Below, piece by piece: positions 1-10,100 of a stretch of DNA of 64,000 nucleotides. The notes under the pieces are model-generated. The model did not search any database and was not told the origin of the DNA. It saw only the letters and a list, made by a program, of their open reading frames with translations. Source of the DNA: Acanthornis magna (lineage: Eukaryota > Chordata > Aves > Passeriformes > Acanthizidae). Numbering within the stretch: position 1 is the stretch's first letter; each line of letters opens with the position of its first letter. The stretch spans positions 186,001 through 250,000 of the forward strand of contig JAWUZG010000160.1 of assembly GCA_036785705.1 (NCBI GenBank), written 5' to 3'. The position numbers and the translations under genes were made by a program.

Positions 1-1468
1 CAGCATGGGTAGTTGCCATAACTTCATGAGCTCGCAGGCCCTGGGCTTGAGCCTGGGGAGTGATCATTGTGGGGTCTGTACCCATTAACTGCTGCAGGCT
101 GGAGCCATGCAGTGGGTGGTCCGCCCCAGTTACTTGGGCCAGTTGTTTTGTACAATTGTCTTCCCATTCTTGCTTAAAAACAATCATCCCTGCTCCGTCC
201 AAGATTAATCTACAAGTTTGTTTTATATCGAACGGAAGCATGTCATCCCCCTCAAAGACACCGTCTATAAGGGTGGAGACCATAGCAGAATTGAGCCCTT
301 TGTCTGCAATTGCTTTAACAATCGCTTGTACATCCTTAGGGTTAACTGGTGAATGGACTCTCTGTCCCCCTTCTGTCACTCGGACCGGGAACGCCAGTGC
401 GGCTGACGGGGCCCAGTCGGCACACGCAATCTTTATTTTCCTCCAATCCGTAAGAGGGATTTGACTCTCTAACGGCCTCTCCTTATTCTGGCTTTTAATT
501 CCGTTTGCTCTCGTATCTTCCCACTCTGAGTCCGAATCAGTTGCGAGCCACTCGCTCCAGCTTGTGTCTGATTCGGAGCCGAAAGTCGACTGACCAGCCA
601 CTTCCGGGTTCCAGCGCCTTTTGGTAGGGCTCCGGCCCCGCCCACTCCCCTTGCGGGCGGGCCGCTCCCTCCCTCTTGCCTCGCCCCGCCTTCTACTCGG
701 CGGGGTGTTTGCCTTATAGGGACATTGTTTAAAACAGGCGCTCTGGTCAACTCTCCGCCCCTCGCGCACGCTCCTCTCTCTCTTTCGGTCACCCCCACCA
801 TCTTTCTCACATTTCTTATCACTTTCCTCCCCCACTCCTTTACACATGCATGTTAGATTAATCGCTGCCTCCCTGTTCCCGCCGGGCGCATCTTCGTCCC
901 GCCCACATTCTTTGTTCTCGGCACCATGCTGGGGTGCATAGGGCGGTGGTCTGGCCCAGGTTTCCTCAGCCCCCACTCTCCCCGCAGCACTCCTGGCCTC
1001 CTTGGCTGACTCGTCCGAAAAAGATTTTGCCTGCTTTGACTCCTCTGCAAGCGAGCCTGGATCTGGGGATTGAGGGGGTGCAGTACCTCCTCGCAAATCC
1101 CCAGGTTCAGCTGAATCGCCATCGTCTGGGGGGTACAGTGTCTGCGTAGCCGCCCCAACTCCCAATTTCGGGATGGCTAGTAAACAGTTCTTTGCCGCCT
1201 TCCAGGTCTCCTGCTCTTGGATAGCCTTTTGCAGGGCCTGTACGACTTTACCCCAGGACTTAAGGTGTTTTCCACTACCTGAGGACATTGTTTCCTCAGC
1301 TAAAGCCTTAGTACATTTATCCCACACCTCGGGGTGGAGAATATCTACCGGTTGGTCTATGACCCCGATCTGCGAAAGCCTCGCAACAGCGAGAGTAAAA
1401 TCTTTGGGCTTGCAATCAATACCCCACTGCTTATGTAATTGAGATACGACCTTCACAAGGGCTTCCAT
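1..1468 (-). mobile_element. gag: Endogenous retrovirus gag ORF, runs off left edge
   Basis: Reading the minus strand from an ATG at 1468, the frame stays open for 489 codons to the window edge with no stop. The order is a matrix-like N-terminal domain (about residues 1-130), a Pro/Glu/Arg-rich linker, a basic stretch, then a capsid-like region near the left edge rich in Gln/Ala. The start lies about 80 nt after the primer binding site, as expected for gag. The pattern suggests an alpha/beta-type (class II) avian ERV; this is from family resemblance, not a search. Gag forms the virion core. The open frame and clean LTR suggest a fairly young insertion. Protease and pol would lie further left, outside the window. 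It is antisense to receptor gene A. Confidence 0.75.
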
Positions 1469-1550
1469 CCTCCTTGTTGGTCCAGGAGCGTCCTCCCCGC
1501 CGAAGTTGGTCCCGCCACTTCGGCCGCCGCTCGTCCGATCTCAGGCGATT

Positions 1551-1568
1551 TCCCGGGTTTCGGCACCA
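1551..1568 (-). other. Retroviral primer binding site, tRNA-Phe type
   Basis: The minus strand reads TGGTGCCGAAACCCGGGA. Its complement matches the 3' end of vertebrate tRNA-Phe including CCA. It lies three bases inside the inferred LTR edge and about 80 nt before the gag ATG, exactly where a primer site should be. The tRNA match is from memory of the tRNA-Phe acceptor and T-arm sequence. Confidence 0.75.
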
Positions 1569-1571
1569 CTT

Positions 1572-1835
1572 TGTTGCCTTTCTTAGGCGTGGCGACCTGG
1601 TTTGGAAGCGGCACGGCGGCCCTCCCCGGCCGCTCTGGCCATCTGCTCACAGACACCACTGTGGTGGACGGCAAATGGCGTTTATTGGTGATTAGCACCG
1701 CATAATATAACTTCGGTTTACAATGTCACATCCGTCTGCTTACATCATAAACTAAACACTATTGGCTATCTGGGGAGAGGTCCTACCTTTCCGTACAGCG
1801 CGATATCTTCCGACCGCCAGACCCTACCTACCCAC
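1572..1835 (-). mobile_element. ERV 5' LTR
   Basis: This 264-bp segment begins TGTGGG and ends CAACA in minus-strand sense, giving TGT...ACA ends. It contains a TATA-like box (minus of 1702-1710) and an AATAAA signal (minus of 1681-1686). The primer site follows at once on the gag side. On the other side it abuts coding sequence of receptor exon D4 at about 1836, so the provirus sits inside that exon. The matching 3' LTR is outside the window. Confidence 0.75.
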
Positions 1836-3232
1836 AGATCACTACCAGTTTCAGGCCAGCGACGGGGAGAGTGCGGCCGAGCACCCCCCACTGAATGTCG
1901 CCATCCTGGGGGAATGTGACCCTCGGGCTGGGAGTGACCCCACCCACGGAATTCCCAATTCCTCTCATCCCACACCAGGTGCCAGCCCCTCCCCCAGCCT
2001 CAGCCCCGTCTCTGTCCCCGCAATGCCCGTGGCCAATGCCACCATCACCCTCAGCCCCTCGGCACACCAGGTGCGCGCAGATGACCACGTGACCCAACGC
2101 TGCTCGGTGCAGGTGGGCTCAGCACCTGTCACCTTCACCTGGCTGCACAAAGGGCGGGAGGAGGCCTGGGGTGCAGTCCTGGAGCTTGGGGACATCGATG
2201 TGGGACATTCGGGCACCTACCAGTGCGTGGCCACCAACCAGCTGGACGGGCGCCGTGTGTTCCAGGCTCTTAGCCCAGAGCTGGTCATGGTGGTGACACC
2301 GCCTGGATCCAGGAGCACAGGTGGGGTCACACAGGGTCACTTTTGGGGGTGCAGGACTCGTGGGCGATGGGTGTCCCTGGTTTGTCCCCCTCTGCCCCTG
2401 GCAGTGACACAGAGGGGTCAAGGCACAGGAGGGGTCACCTGTGGTCACCAGGGATTTCAGGACCCCTAGGGTGACAGGTGACCCCAGTGTGTCCCACTCT
2501 GTCCCCAGGAGTGATTGTAGGGGTCATTGGGTCCCTGTTGTTCCTGGTCCTGCTTGTGGCTGTCTTCATGGCCTGGCACCGGTGGCACCACATGGGTGGG
2601 TGACAGTGGGGGACAGGGGTTGTGGGGAGTGGTGGGAAGGCCCCCGAGTGGAGGGACAATAAGGCAGCACCCACAGCCCTGACATGAGAGGGGCTGAAAC
2701 CCCCGTGAGGATTCTCTGGCTCCTGTGGAGTTCAGGGAGGTGTTGGAGGGTCGTGCAGGGATGTTGGGGGTTCTTTCAGGGATCCTGGGGGACTTTGGAG
2801 GTTCCTCCTCCCTGCCGGGCTTGGAGTTCTCGGGGCTCAGTGAGCTGGGGGCACTGGGGTGGTTCAGAGTTTCTGGGGGGCTTCAGGGATGCCCGGGTGT
2901 CCTGGAGGGATTTGTGGATCCTGTGGGGGTTCAGGATTCCTGTGCAGGGTCAGGGCCCCAGGGACCCCACAGTCACCCCCACCTCTTTCCTTTGCAGCCA
3001 CCAGGAAGCACCAGAAAGGTGAGTGGGGGGCTCCAGCCGCGACCCCCCTTTCACCCAAACCCCCAGGACCTCCCACCCCTCCCACACAGTCCCTTCTCCC
3101 CACAGGGCCCCCCCAGAGACCCCAACCCCCCTGGTGGAAGACCCCTAGGTGACCTACATGCAGCTGCTGGGGCCAAATGGGCAACCGTGGGAACCCAGTG
3201 ACATCTACGAAGATCTACAACAAAAGTTGTGA
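1836..3232 (+). pseudogene. FCRL: Gene A: FCRL-type receptor, 3' half, disrupted by ERV
   Basis: Exons: D4 remnant 1836-1909, D5 2024-2320, transmembrane 2512-2595, tail exon 2998-3018, last tail exon 3106-3232. D5 has the usual Ig cysteines and a Tyr-x-Cys near its end. The transmembrane exon encodes a Leu/Val-rich helix. The last exon matches gene B's ITAM-like tail. Lesions seen: the D4 second Ig cysteine is Phe; the D4 donor GT is GG; the D5 acceptor AG is AA; the 22-nt tail exon is one base short; and CAG is TAG just before the first tail tyrosine. The 5' part should lie beyond the provirus, left of the window. Non-functional as a full receptor, by inference. Its closest relative is B, with which it is arranged tail to tail. 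Confidence 0.75.
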
Positions 3233-3244
3233 CACTCTGGGAAG

Positions 3245-3303
3245 TGGGCGGCACTGGGGGCACTGGGGGCACTGGGGGCACTGGGGGTACTGGGGGCACT
3301 GGG
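3245..3303 (+). repeat. G-rich 10-bp tandem repeat after gene A stop
   Basis: About six copies of a CACTGGGGGG-like 10-mer begin a few bases after the gene A stop. Related arrays follow genes B, C, D, E and H, so the repeat belongs to the shared 3' flank, perhaps the 3' UTR. Confidence 0.8.
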
Positions 3304-3559
3304 GTTTCCCCCTCCACAGCTCCTGTGGCTGCCCATCCCTTTCAGGAGGTGGTCACAAGTCGGGCAGGGCTGCACAGGGCACACAGTGCTCCCTGTTCCC
3401 CACTCCAAGCACCACGAGGGGTTCCCCTGTCCCCCTTCCTGTACCCCCAGGCACTCCCCACTCCCCTCCCAGTGCTCCCAGTAATACCAGGGGCTCCTTA
3501 CTCCTCTTCTGAGCACCTCCCTATTGCTCCTAGAAAATCCAGGGGCTCCCCATTCCCCC

Positions 3560-4080
3560 TCTCAGTACCCCCATCATCCCAGTGGCTTCCCATTCCTCCT
3601 CCCAATGCCAGAGAGGCACAGGACCCCTGATTTGAGAGCAAAATGCAGCTTTTTGGTTAAACTGGCAGAAATGGTGTTTCTTTGTTCAGCTCTCTTGGGC
3701 TTTAGCAATGGGATTCTCCAATTTTGGGCTGCCACTAAAAACCAGGGGCTGCTGCCCCTCCCCTCCCAGTGGAGGCACAAAAGGCAAAGATCCCAAAGGG
3801 CTGAGAGAAGAACAATTTCCTGCAAACAGCAACGAGAGAAAAAAACCAACAGCAACAAGTTTCAGAATCAAAAGGGTCACAAAAGGAACAATTTCCAGGG
3901 AGAGGTCCCCACAAGAAACAAACCCCAGACCCTGCCCCCGGCACGTTTCCTCCACGAGGAGGAACATGGCAGGGCCCTGGAACTTCATTGCTTTGATGGC
4001 CAAAGCAGCCTTCGGGAGCCTCTGGATTCTCTTCTCCCCTGTCTCAAAACCCTCCTCTGCCATGTTCCCCGACACAATGA
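3560..4080 (+). repeat. Conserved gene 3'-flank block, copy 1 (after A)
   Basis: Contains a near-invariant stretch (GCAGCTTTTTGGTTAAACTGG near 3644, then a CAATGGGATTCTCC segment and a G-rich part). The same block follows B (minus), C (minus, short), D, E, F and H. It has no convincing coding frame. It may contain the mRNA 3' end, but no AATAAA is seen in it. Confidence 0.7.
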
Positions 4081-5521
4081 TGTCACCAAGGCACTGTGGG
4101 TGTTCCGGAGCCTCCCCCTTTTCCAGGGCAGTCGGGATCAGTCCCTGGCACAGGGTGGGGCTGTGTTTCCAGGTGGTTCCATGGGCTCTGGATGCCCCTC
4201 CAGGTCAAGGCAAACTGTGTCCTGCCCTCTGCTGCCAAAACAATGGGGACAAATGCATTGGAAACGTCCATGGTGGCACCACTTGGCTGCATCGGCCTCC
4301 AGCTCATCCAACATGTCCGGCACAGCCGCTCTCAGTGGGGCTGGCACTTGGCTCCAGCCCCCACACTTCCTGTCCGTGGCCACTCTCCGCTGGACTCACG
4401 TGCTGGCCATGTGAGGCCCTTGAAGGTTCAGCGGCTCCACCTGAGCACTCCCAGCTCTCCAGGTCATGGCTCATCCCAGGGATGGGGTCCTGCAGTCCCA
4501 GTTGGTGCCATGTTGCCAACAGGGTCTTCTTGTGGTGTCCCTCGGTCCCTGTTGTTCTTGCACCCTCAGCAGCCCCACAGCAGAAGGGTCCGGGGAGAGC
4601 CTAGGCCAGGGATTGAGCTGTGGAATGGCCTCTGTCTCCACAGCAGCTCTGCCAGAGCCCAACGATGCCCTTTGGGCTCCCTGAAATCCCCACTCTGGCA
4701 CCGGCAGCCCCTCGTGCCCCTCCTCCCTCCCTGTGCTCGCTGCCTGCAGGGCTGTTCCTCTCGCAGCCTCTGGCTCCTCTTGGCTGCTGCAATTCCATCA
4801 CTGCCATCCCTTGGTTTTGCCCTTCCCAGCTCCGGGCCGACCCTGCCCAGTGCCCCCCAGCCTGTTCCGGGACACCCCTCGAGTCCTGAGAGCTGTTGGG
4901 GGTGTCGCCATGGCAACAGTCAGTCCCGACACATGGCGACAGTGACTTCGGACTTGCTGTCACAGTCGGTTTGGACACATCACCACTGTTGTTCTCCGCA
5001 CCCTATGACAATCCCAGCGCTAGCAGCGCGATGGCAGCTGTGACCTGTGCCGGGGCTCTGAGTCCAAGATTCCTGTCTTTACGTGCTGGCACGTCCCTGG
5101 GGTCCCTGGTCGCCCACCACCCCGGCCCCTCTATTCCAGAGCCTCCCTTCCAGCCCTCCCCTGCTCGCCCAGCTGTGCCCCCTGCCAGCCTCAGGGCCGG
5201 GACCGGCGGAGGCTGCAGAGCAGCTCCCGGGATCAGAAACTGTTCAGGGAATGCCGGGTACGGGGCTTTGGGCACCGGGGAGCACCGGGCAGAGCTGGAG
5301 CCGGCAGTGGGGTGAGCGCACTGTGGGGAATGGGCGTGTCTGGCTTTGCCATCCCTAACACTTTCATTTTCTTGCCCCAGGCGTCCGAGGCCAGCCTGAG
5401 CTGCTGCTCCTGGCAGGTTTCATTTGAGAGAAATTCATGGACGTTTGCAAATTCAGGAGGCAGGATCCCACTTTGGCAGCAGGCACCTGGCCTCGAAGAA
5501 TGGCCCTTTCCCACAGGAAAG
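4081..5521. other. Intergenic A/B: duplicated GC-rich DNA with CpG-rich module
   Basis: No gene recognised. From about 4880 to 5310 it is visibly rich in CG and resembles modules at 13080-13660 and 38040-38480. A degenerate GAAA-type element lies at 5357-5373. Long open frames here lack homology and are best read as GC-driven. Confidence 0.5.
5357..5373 (-). promoter_or_regulatory. Orphan degenerate ISRE-like element
   Basis: Minus strand reads AAGAAAATGAAAGTGTT. It resembles the GAAA-repeat element upstream of the receptor genes, but no receptor exons lie near it. Its paralogue in the inverted duplicate is at 37967-37983. Confidence 0.4.
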
Positions 5522-6140
5522 TGTCCTGGTTTAAAAGAGAAATGTAGGCTGAGGAAGGCAGGAATCTTCCTGGAATAGGAGGAGCCCTCCCTCCAAATTA
5601 TTATAACTTTGAAATTGTGGAGCTTTCAGGCAAAAATGCAGAAAAAGGAATAACAGTTCTTTGCTAGAAAATGAATAGAACAGAACAGAACAGAAACAGC
5701 AAGACAATAACGAAAGCTTTCAACATGCTCAGTGCTATTTTTTCCCCTTTGATGTGGTTATGACCACAGCTGGCAGGAAGCTGTGGAGGCTGCAGGAGGC
5801 AAAGGCTGCAGGGACTCACTCGAAGCTGTCAGGGAGGGTTATAATGAGAGCTCGGAACTTGCCCGGGTGGTAACAACTGGCGCCGGCACGGCAGGGACAG
5901 AAGGGGGTGCTCCCCTACAAACCCACGCGGGCCATGTCCGGTCTCGGCACTGGACGTTGCCCCAGTCGGAGTCAGCGGGGCCGGCCGGGATCCTCTCGCC
6001 AGCAGCGGGCACAGGCAGGGCACAGGCAGAACTCGATGGCGGTGCTGAGCTCCGGCACTTTCGAAAGCCCAGGGCGAGCGCACGGCTCCCGGCACCGGCA
6101 CCAAGGACAGCTCCCGCTCCCGGAGCGCCACACAGCACCA
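5522..6140 (-). mobile_element. LTR-like repeat (TGTC..GGTTT family), right end uncertain
   Basis: Starts TGTCCTGGTTTAAAAGAG and shares the ATTATTATAACTTTGAAATT core with copies at 26897, 43671 and 55047. An inverted copy ends near 37640 with matching flanks, so this insertion predates the segmental duplication joining the two loci. The true right end is not visible by eye. Confidence 0.5.
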
Positions 6141-6560
6141 GCACCTAAAACTGCCCAGCCCCTATGGCCCTCCCCTCGCCAAACGATTCCCTTGGTGTGT
6201 GAGGCTCTCAGCCACGCCTTTTGTGTGTGCTCACTTGCTGCTGTCCTTCATGGACTCACCCCTTCCTCCTGCCAGCGTCTCCACGATGATAATGGGAAAA
6301 AACTCACTGAGAAGCCTAAACCCATAACAAGGACCACAGAGAGGACAGGAGGAATTGGGATGGAAACCCCACCTGTGCCCTGGCAGCACAGGGACAGGAG
6401 CTGAGATGAACAACAACCACTGCAGGAAATCCTTTACGGGTAAATCTGCTCCATTTTCCCATGGGCAAATTCTCAGTCAGAACAGGAGGCATGATGTCAC
6501 TTCCCACCCTCTGGAAGAGACCTCCAGGTCAAATCGTTCTTCTCTCAGCCCTTTGGGATC
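6140..6560. other. Intergenic, part of a large inverted duplicate
   Basis: No gene seen. Sequence around 5990-6500 matches 36720-37330 in inverted orientation. Confidence 0.45.
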
Positions 6561-6830
6561 TTTGCCTTTTGTGCCTCCACTGGGAGGGGCAGGGGCAGCA
6601 GCCTCTGGTTTTTAGTGGCAGCCCAAAATTGGAGAATCCCATTGCTAAAGCCCAAGAGAGCTGAACAAAGAAACACCATTTCTGCCAGTTTAACCAAAAA
6701 GCTACATTTTTCTCTCAGATCGGGGTCTTGTGCCTCTCTGGCAGTGGGAGGACGAATGGGAAGCCACTGGGATCATGGGTGTACTGAGAAGGGAATGGGG
6801 AGCCCCTGGATTTACTGGGAGCAATAGGGA
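6560..6830 (-). repeat. Conserved gene 3'-flank block, copy 2 (after B)
   Basis: Inverted copy of the block at 3560-4080, lying downstream of minus-strand gene B. Together with copy 1 it shows that A and B stand tail to tail. Confidence 0.7.
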
Positions 6831-7044
6831 GGTGCTGGGAAGAGGAGTAAGGAGCCCCTGGTGTTACTGGGAGCACTGGGAGGGGAGTGGGGAGTGCCTG
6901 GGGGTACAGGAACGGGGACAGGGGAACCCCTTGTAGTACTTCAGGTGGGGAATGGGGAGCACTTGGTGCCCTGTGCAGCCCTGCCTGACTTGTGACCACC
7001 ACCCATAGGGGATGGGCAATCACAGGAGCTGTGGAGGGGGAAAC

Positions 7045-7112
7045 CCCAGTGCTGCCAGTGCCCCCAGTGCCCGCAGTGCCCCAAGTGCCCCCAGTGCCCC
7101 CAGTACCACCCA
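7045..7112 (-). repeat. G-rich 10-bp tandem repeat after gene B stop
   Basis: Minus-strand CACTGGGGG-type units just downstream of the gene B stop, as at gene A. Confidence 0.7.
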
Positions 7113-7124
7113 ATTCCCAGAGTG

Positions 7125-10100
7125 TCACAACTTCTGTTGTAGATCTTCGTAGATGTCACTGAGTTCCCACGGTTGCCCATTCGGCCCCAGCAGCTGCATG
7201 TAGGTCGCCTGGGGGTCCTCCACCGGGGGGGTTGAGGACTCTGGGGGTGCCCTGTGGGGATGAGGAGGTGTGTGGGAGGGGATGGGAGATCCTGGGGGTT
7301 TGGGTGAAAGGGGGTTTGTGGATGGAGCCCCCCACTCACCTGTCCTGGTGCTTCCTTTTGGCTGCAAAGGAAAGAGATGGGGGTGACTGTGGGGTCCCTG
7401 GGGCCCTGACCCTGCACAGGAATGCTGAACCCCCAGGGGACCCTCAATTACCCCCAGGACTCCCGAACATCCCTGAAGCCTTGCAGAACCCCTGACCCAC
7501 CCCAGTGCCCCCAACCCACTGAGCCCCCAAAGCCCCAAGCCCAGCAGGGAGGGGACTCTCCAGACTGCCCCAGGATTCCTGACAGGACCCCCAACATCTC
7601 TGCATGACCCTCCAATATATCCTCAAACCCCCCAGGACCACAGCCAAGGTCACTGGGGGTCCCAGTCCCATCCCAAGTCTGGGGCTGTGGGTGCTGCCCA
7701 ATAACACCCCAATTCTGGGTGCTTTCCCGCCACTCCCTGGGACCCCTATACCCCATTGTCACCCACCCATGCGGTGCCACCAGTGCCAGGCCACGATGAC
7801 ACCCAAGAGCAGGAGCAGGAACAACAGGGACCCACTGACCCCTGCGACCACTGCTGCGGACAGAGTGGGATACAGGGGGGTCACCCATTACCCCAGGGGT
7901 CCTGCAACCTCCCGTGACTTTGGGTGACCCCGCCTGTGCCCTGTTCCTTCTGCATCTCTGCCAGGGACAGAGGGGGACCAACCCAGGTCACCAATGGCCT
8001 GGGAGTCTCAGACCCCCACAGTGACCCCACTTGTGTCCCCAGGTTTCCACGGTGTCACCTCCAGGGCCAGCTCTGGGCTGAGCACCTGGAACACGCGGTG
8101 TCCGTCCAGCTGGTTGGTGGCCACACACTGGTAGGTGCCTGAATGTCCCACATCGATGTCCTTGAGCTCCAGGAGGGGACCCTGGGCCACCTCCTGCCCA
8201 TTGCGCAGCCAGGTGAAGGTGACAGGTGCTGAGCCCACCTGCACTGAGCAGCTCAGGGTCACGGGGTCACCTGGGCGCACCTGGTGGGCTGGGGGGCCAG
8301 GGGTGATGGTGGTATTGGCCACAGGCACTGTGGGGACAGAGATGGGGCTGAGGCTGGGGGAGGGGCTGACACCTGGTGTGGGGGGAGGGGGATTGGAGGC
8401 ATTGAGGGTGGGATGAAGGGAATGAGGCAGTCTGTGCATGATGGCACCTGGAGACAGAGGGTGCCCTTCACCCAGGACTGTGACCCACAGTGACCCCCAG
8501 TATGGGATTGATGCCTTAAGGATTTTTAGCTTCTATTTTTCATGTATCTGTAGCTTTGGTGTGTAGTTCTAGGCTTCCTATAAAGTGCTAGAAGTCCTCT
8601 GTTCCCAGCAGTTCAGACAAAACAGTTGCTCTCAGTGGAAAATCCAAGGACCCTTTGCTGCCTCAGAGCCCCAAAATATGGAAACAACAGTGAATTGGGG
8701 GGAGCAAGCTTGGGGTGGGTGACATCATCACCTGAAGGTGTCATTGGAGAATTGGGGCCCGATACGTTAGTAAGACAGAACTTATAAAATGTGAAGAACT
8801 CATGACTCGGGGTCCATTTTGGGTGTAGCCTCCCGAGTAGGCTTTGTCTGCCCTGAATGCACCAGTAGGCCTTCAATAAATGTATCTCCTTTTTATTCTT
8901 CTTTTTTTGTCTGGCCTCTGTCTGAGGTAAGCCCTGTTTTGGGCATCAGGGGCAGGATGGGAATGTGATGGGTGGGTGGGGGATGCCTGAGAGGTGGGGC
9001 CAGGGCTGATGGTGACATTGGCCACCAGCACTGATGGGGAGAGACAGGGCTGAGGATGGGGGGAGGGGTGACACCCAGTGTGAGGTGATGGGAATGGGGT
9101 GGGGATGGGAGTGGGATGGGGAAGATGAGGGAGTCTGTGCCTGGTGGCACCTGGCGATTCACCCAGGAATGTAACCCACGGTGGCAGGGGTAGGCACCCA
9201 GCATGGGATGAGGGCATGTGGGGGATGGGATGAGGATGGGATGGGCGTGATGGGTTGTATGGGGGATGCCATGGGTGCCACCACCCCCAGCCCAAGGGTC
9301 CCACTCACCCAGGACGGTGACATTCAGTGGGGGACTCTCGGCCACGCTGTCCCCATCGCTGGCCTGGCACTGGTAGTGGCCACTGTCCTCAGCCCCAACG
9401 CTGCACAGCTCCAGGTGGGAGCCAGTGCCCAGTGGCACGTCCGAACCCTCCCGGTGCCAGGAGAAGGACAGGGGACCTGTCCCTGTGGCCACCGCGCAGC
9501 TCAGCACCAGGCGGTCACCCAGTGCCACCTGTGCCCCAGGAGGCTGAGCCCACAGGGACACGCCCGAGAGTGGGATCCCTGTGGGGAGAGATGGGTGTGA
9601 AGAGGGACACGGGGAGGGTGGAGGACATGAGGAGGGAAAAGAGGGGGGATAGGATGGGTGTGGAGAGGACCCCAGTGAGGGAGAAGGGGACCCAGGGAGG
9701 GTGGGGTGACCTGAAGACAATAAAGGGGACCCAGGTAGAGGTGGAGAGACTCAAGGAGGGACGGTGGATGAGACAGGAGACAGAGGAGCCTCAGGGAAAA
9801 ATGTGGGGGGCTCAAGAGAGGGGAGGAAGGACCAAGGAAGAGAAGGGAGATCAGAGGGTGGAGCATGGACCTGGGAAGGGGTGTGAGATGGACCTCAGAG
9901 GGATGGGGGGACCTGAAGAGGGACCCAGGCAGTGATGGGGCAAACCTGGGAGGCTGTCAGGGTTCCCCGTCCCCATCCCTGCACTCACTGTGCACTGTCA
10001 CTGTCACCTGCGCCAACTCCGTCCATCCTGGCAGTGCAGACTTCACCCAGCCCTTGCAGCGGTAGCGGCCGCCGTGGTGCAGCTGCAGGGGGGACAGGGA

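Noticed and set aside
1551..1568. tRNA-Phe gene fragment
   Set aside because: Only the 18-base 3' end is matched and it lies at the LTR/gag boundary, so it is a primer binding site.
1762..2469. 235-codon frame as a single-exon protein
   Set aside because: It reads from LTR through a D4 remnant, an intron and D5; only the D5 part is receptor coding.
3245..3303. CRISPR-like array
   Set aside because: Units are 10 bp with no spacers; this is a eukaryotic minisatellite.
4096..5043. 315-codon plus-strand open frame
   Set aside because: Lies in duplicated GC-rich intergenic DNA with few chances for stops; no domain and no conservation in the inverted copy.
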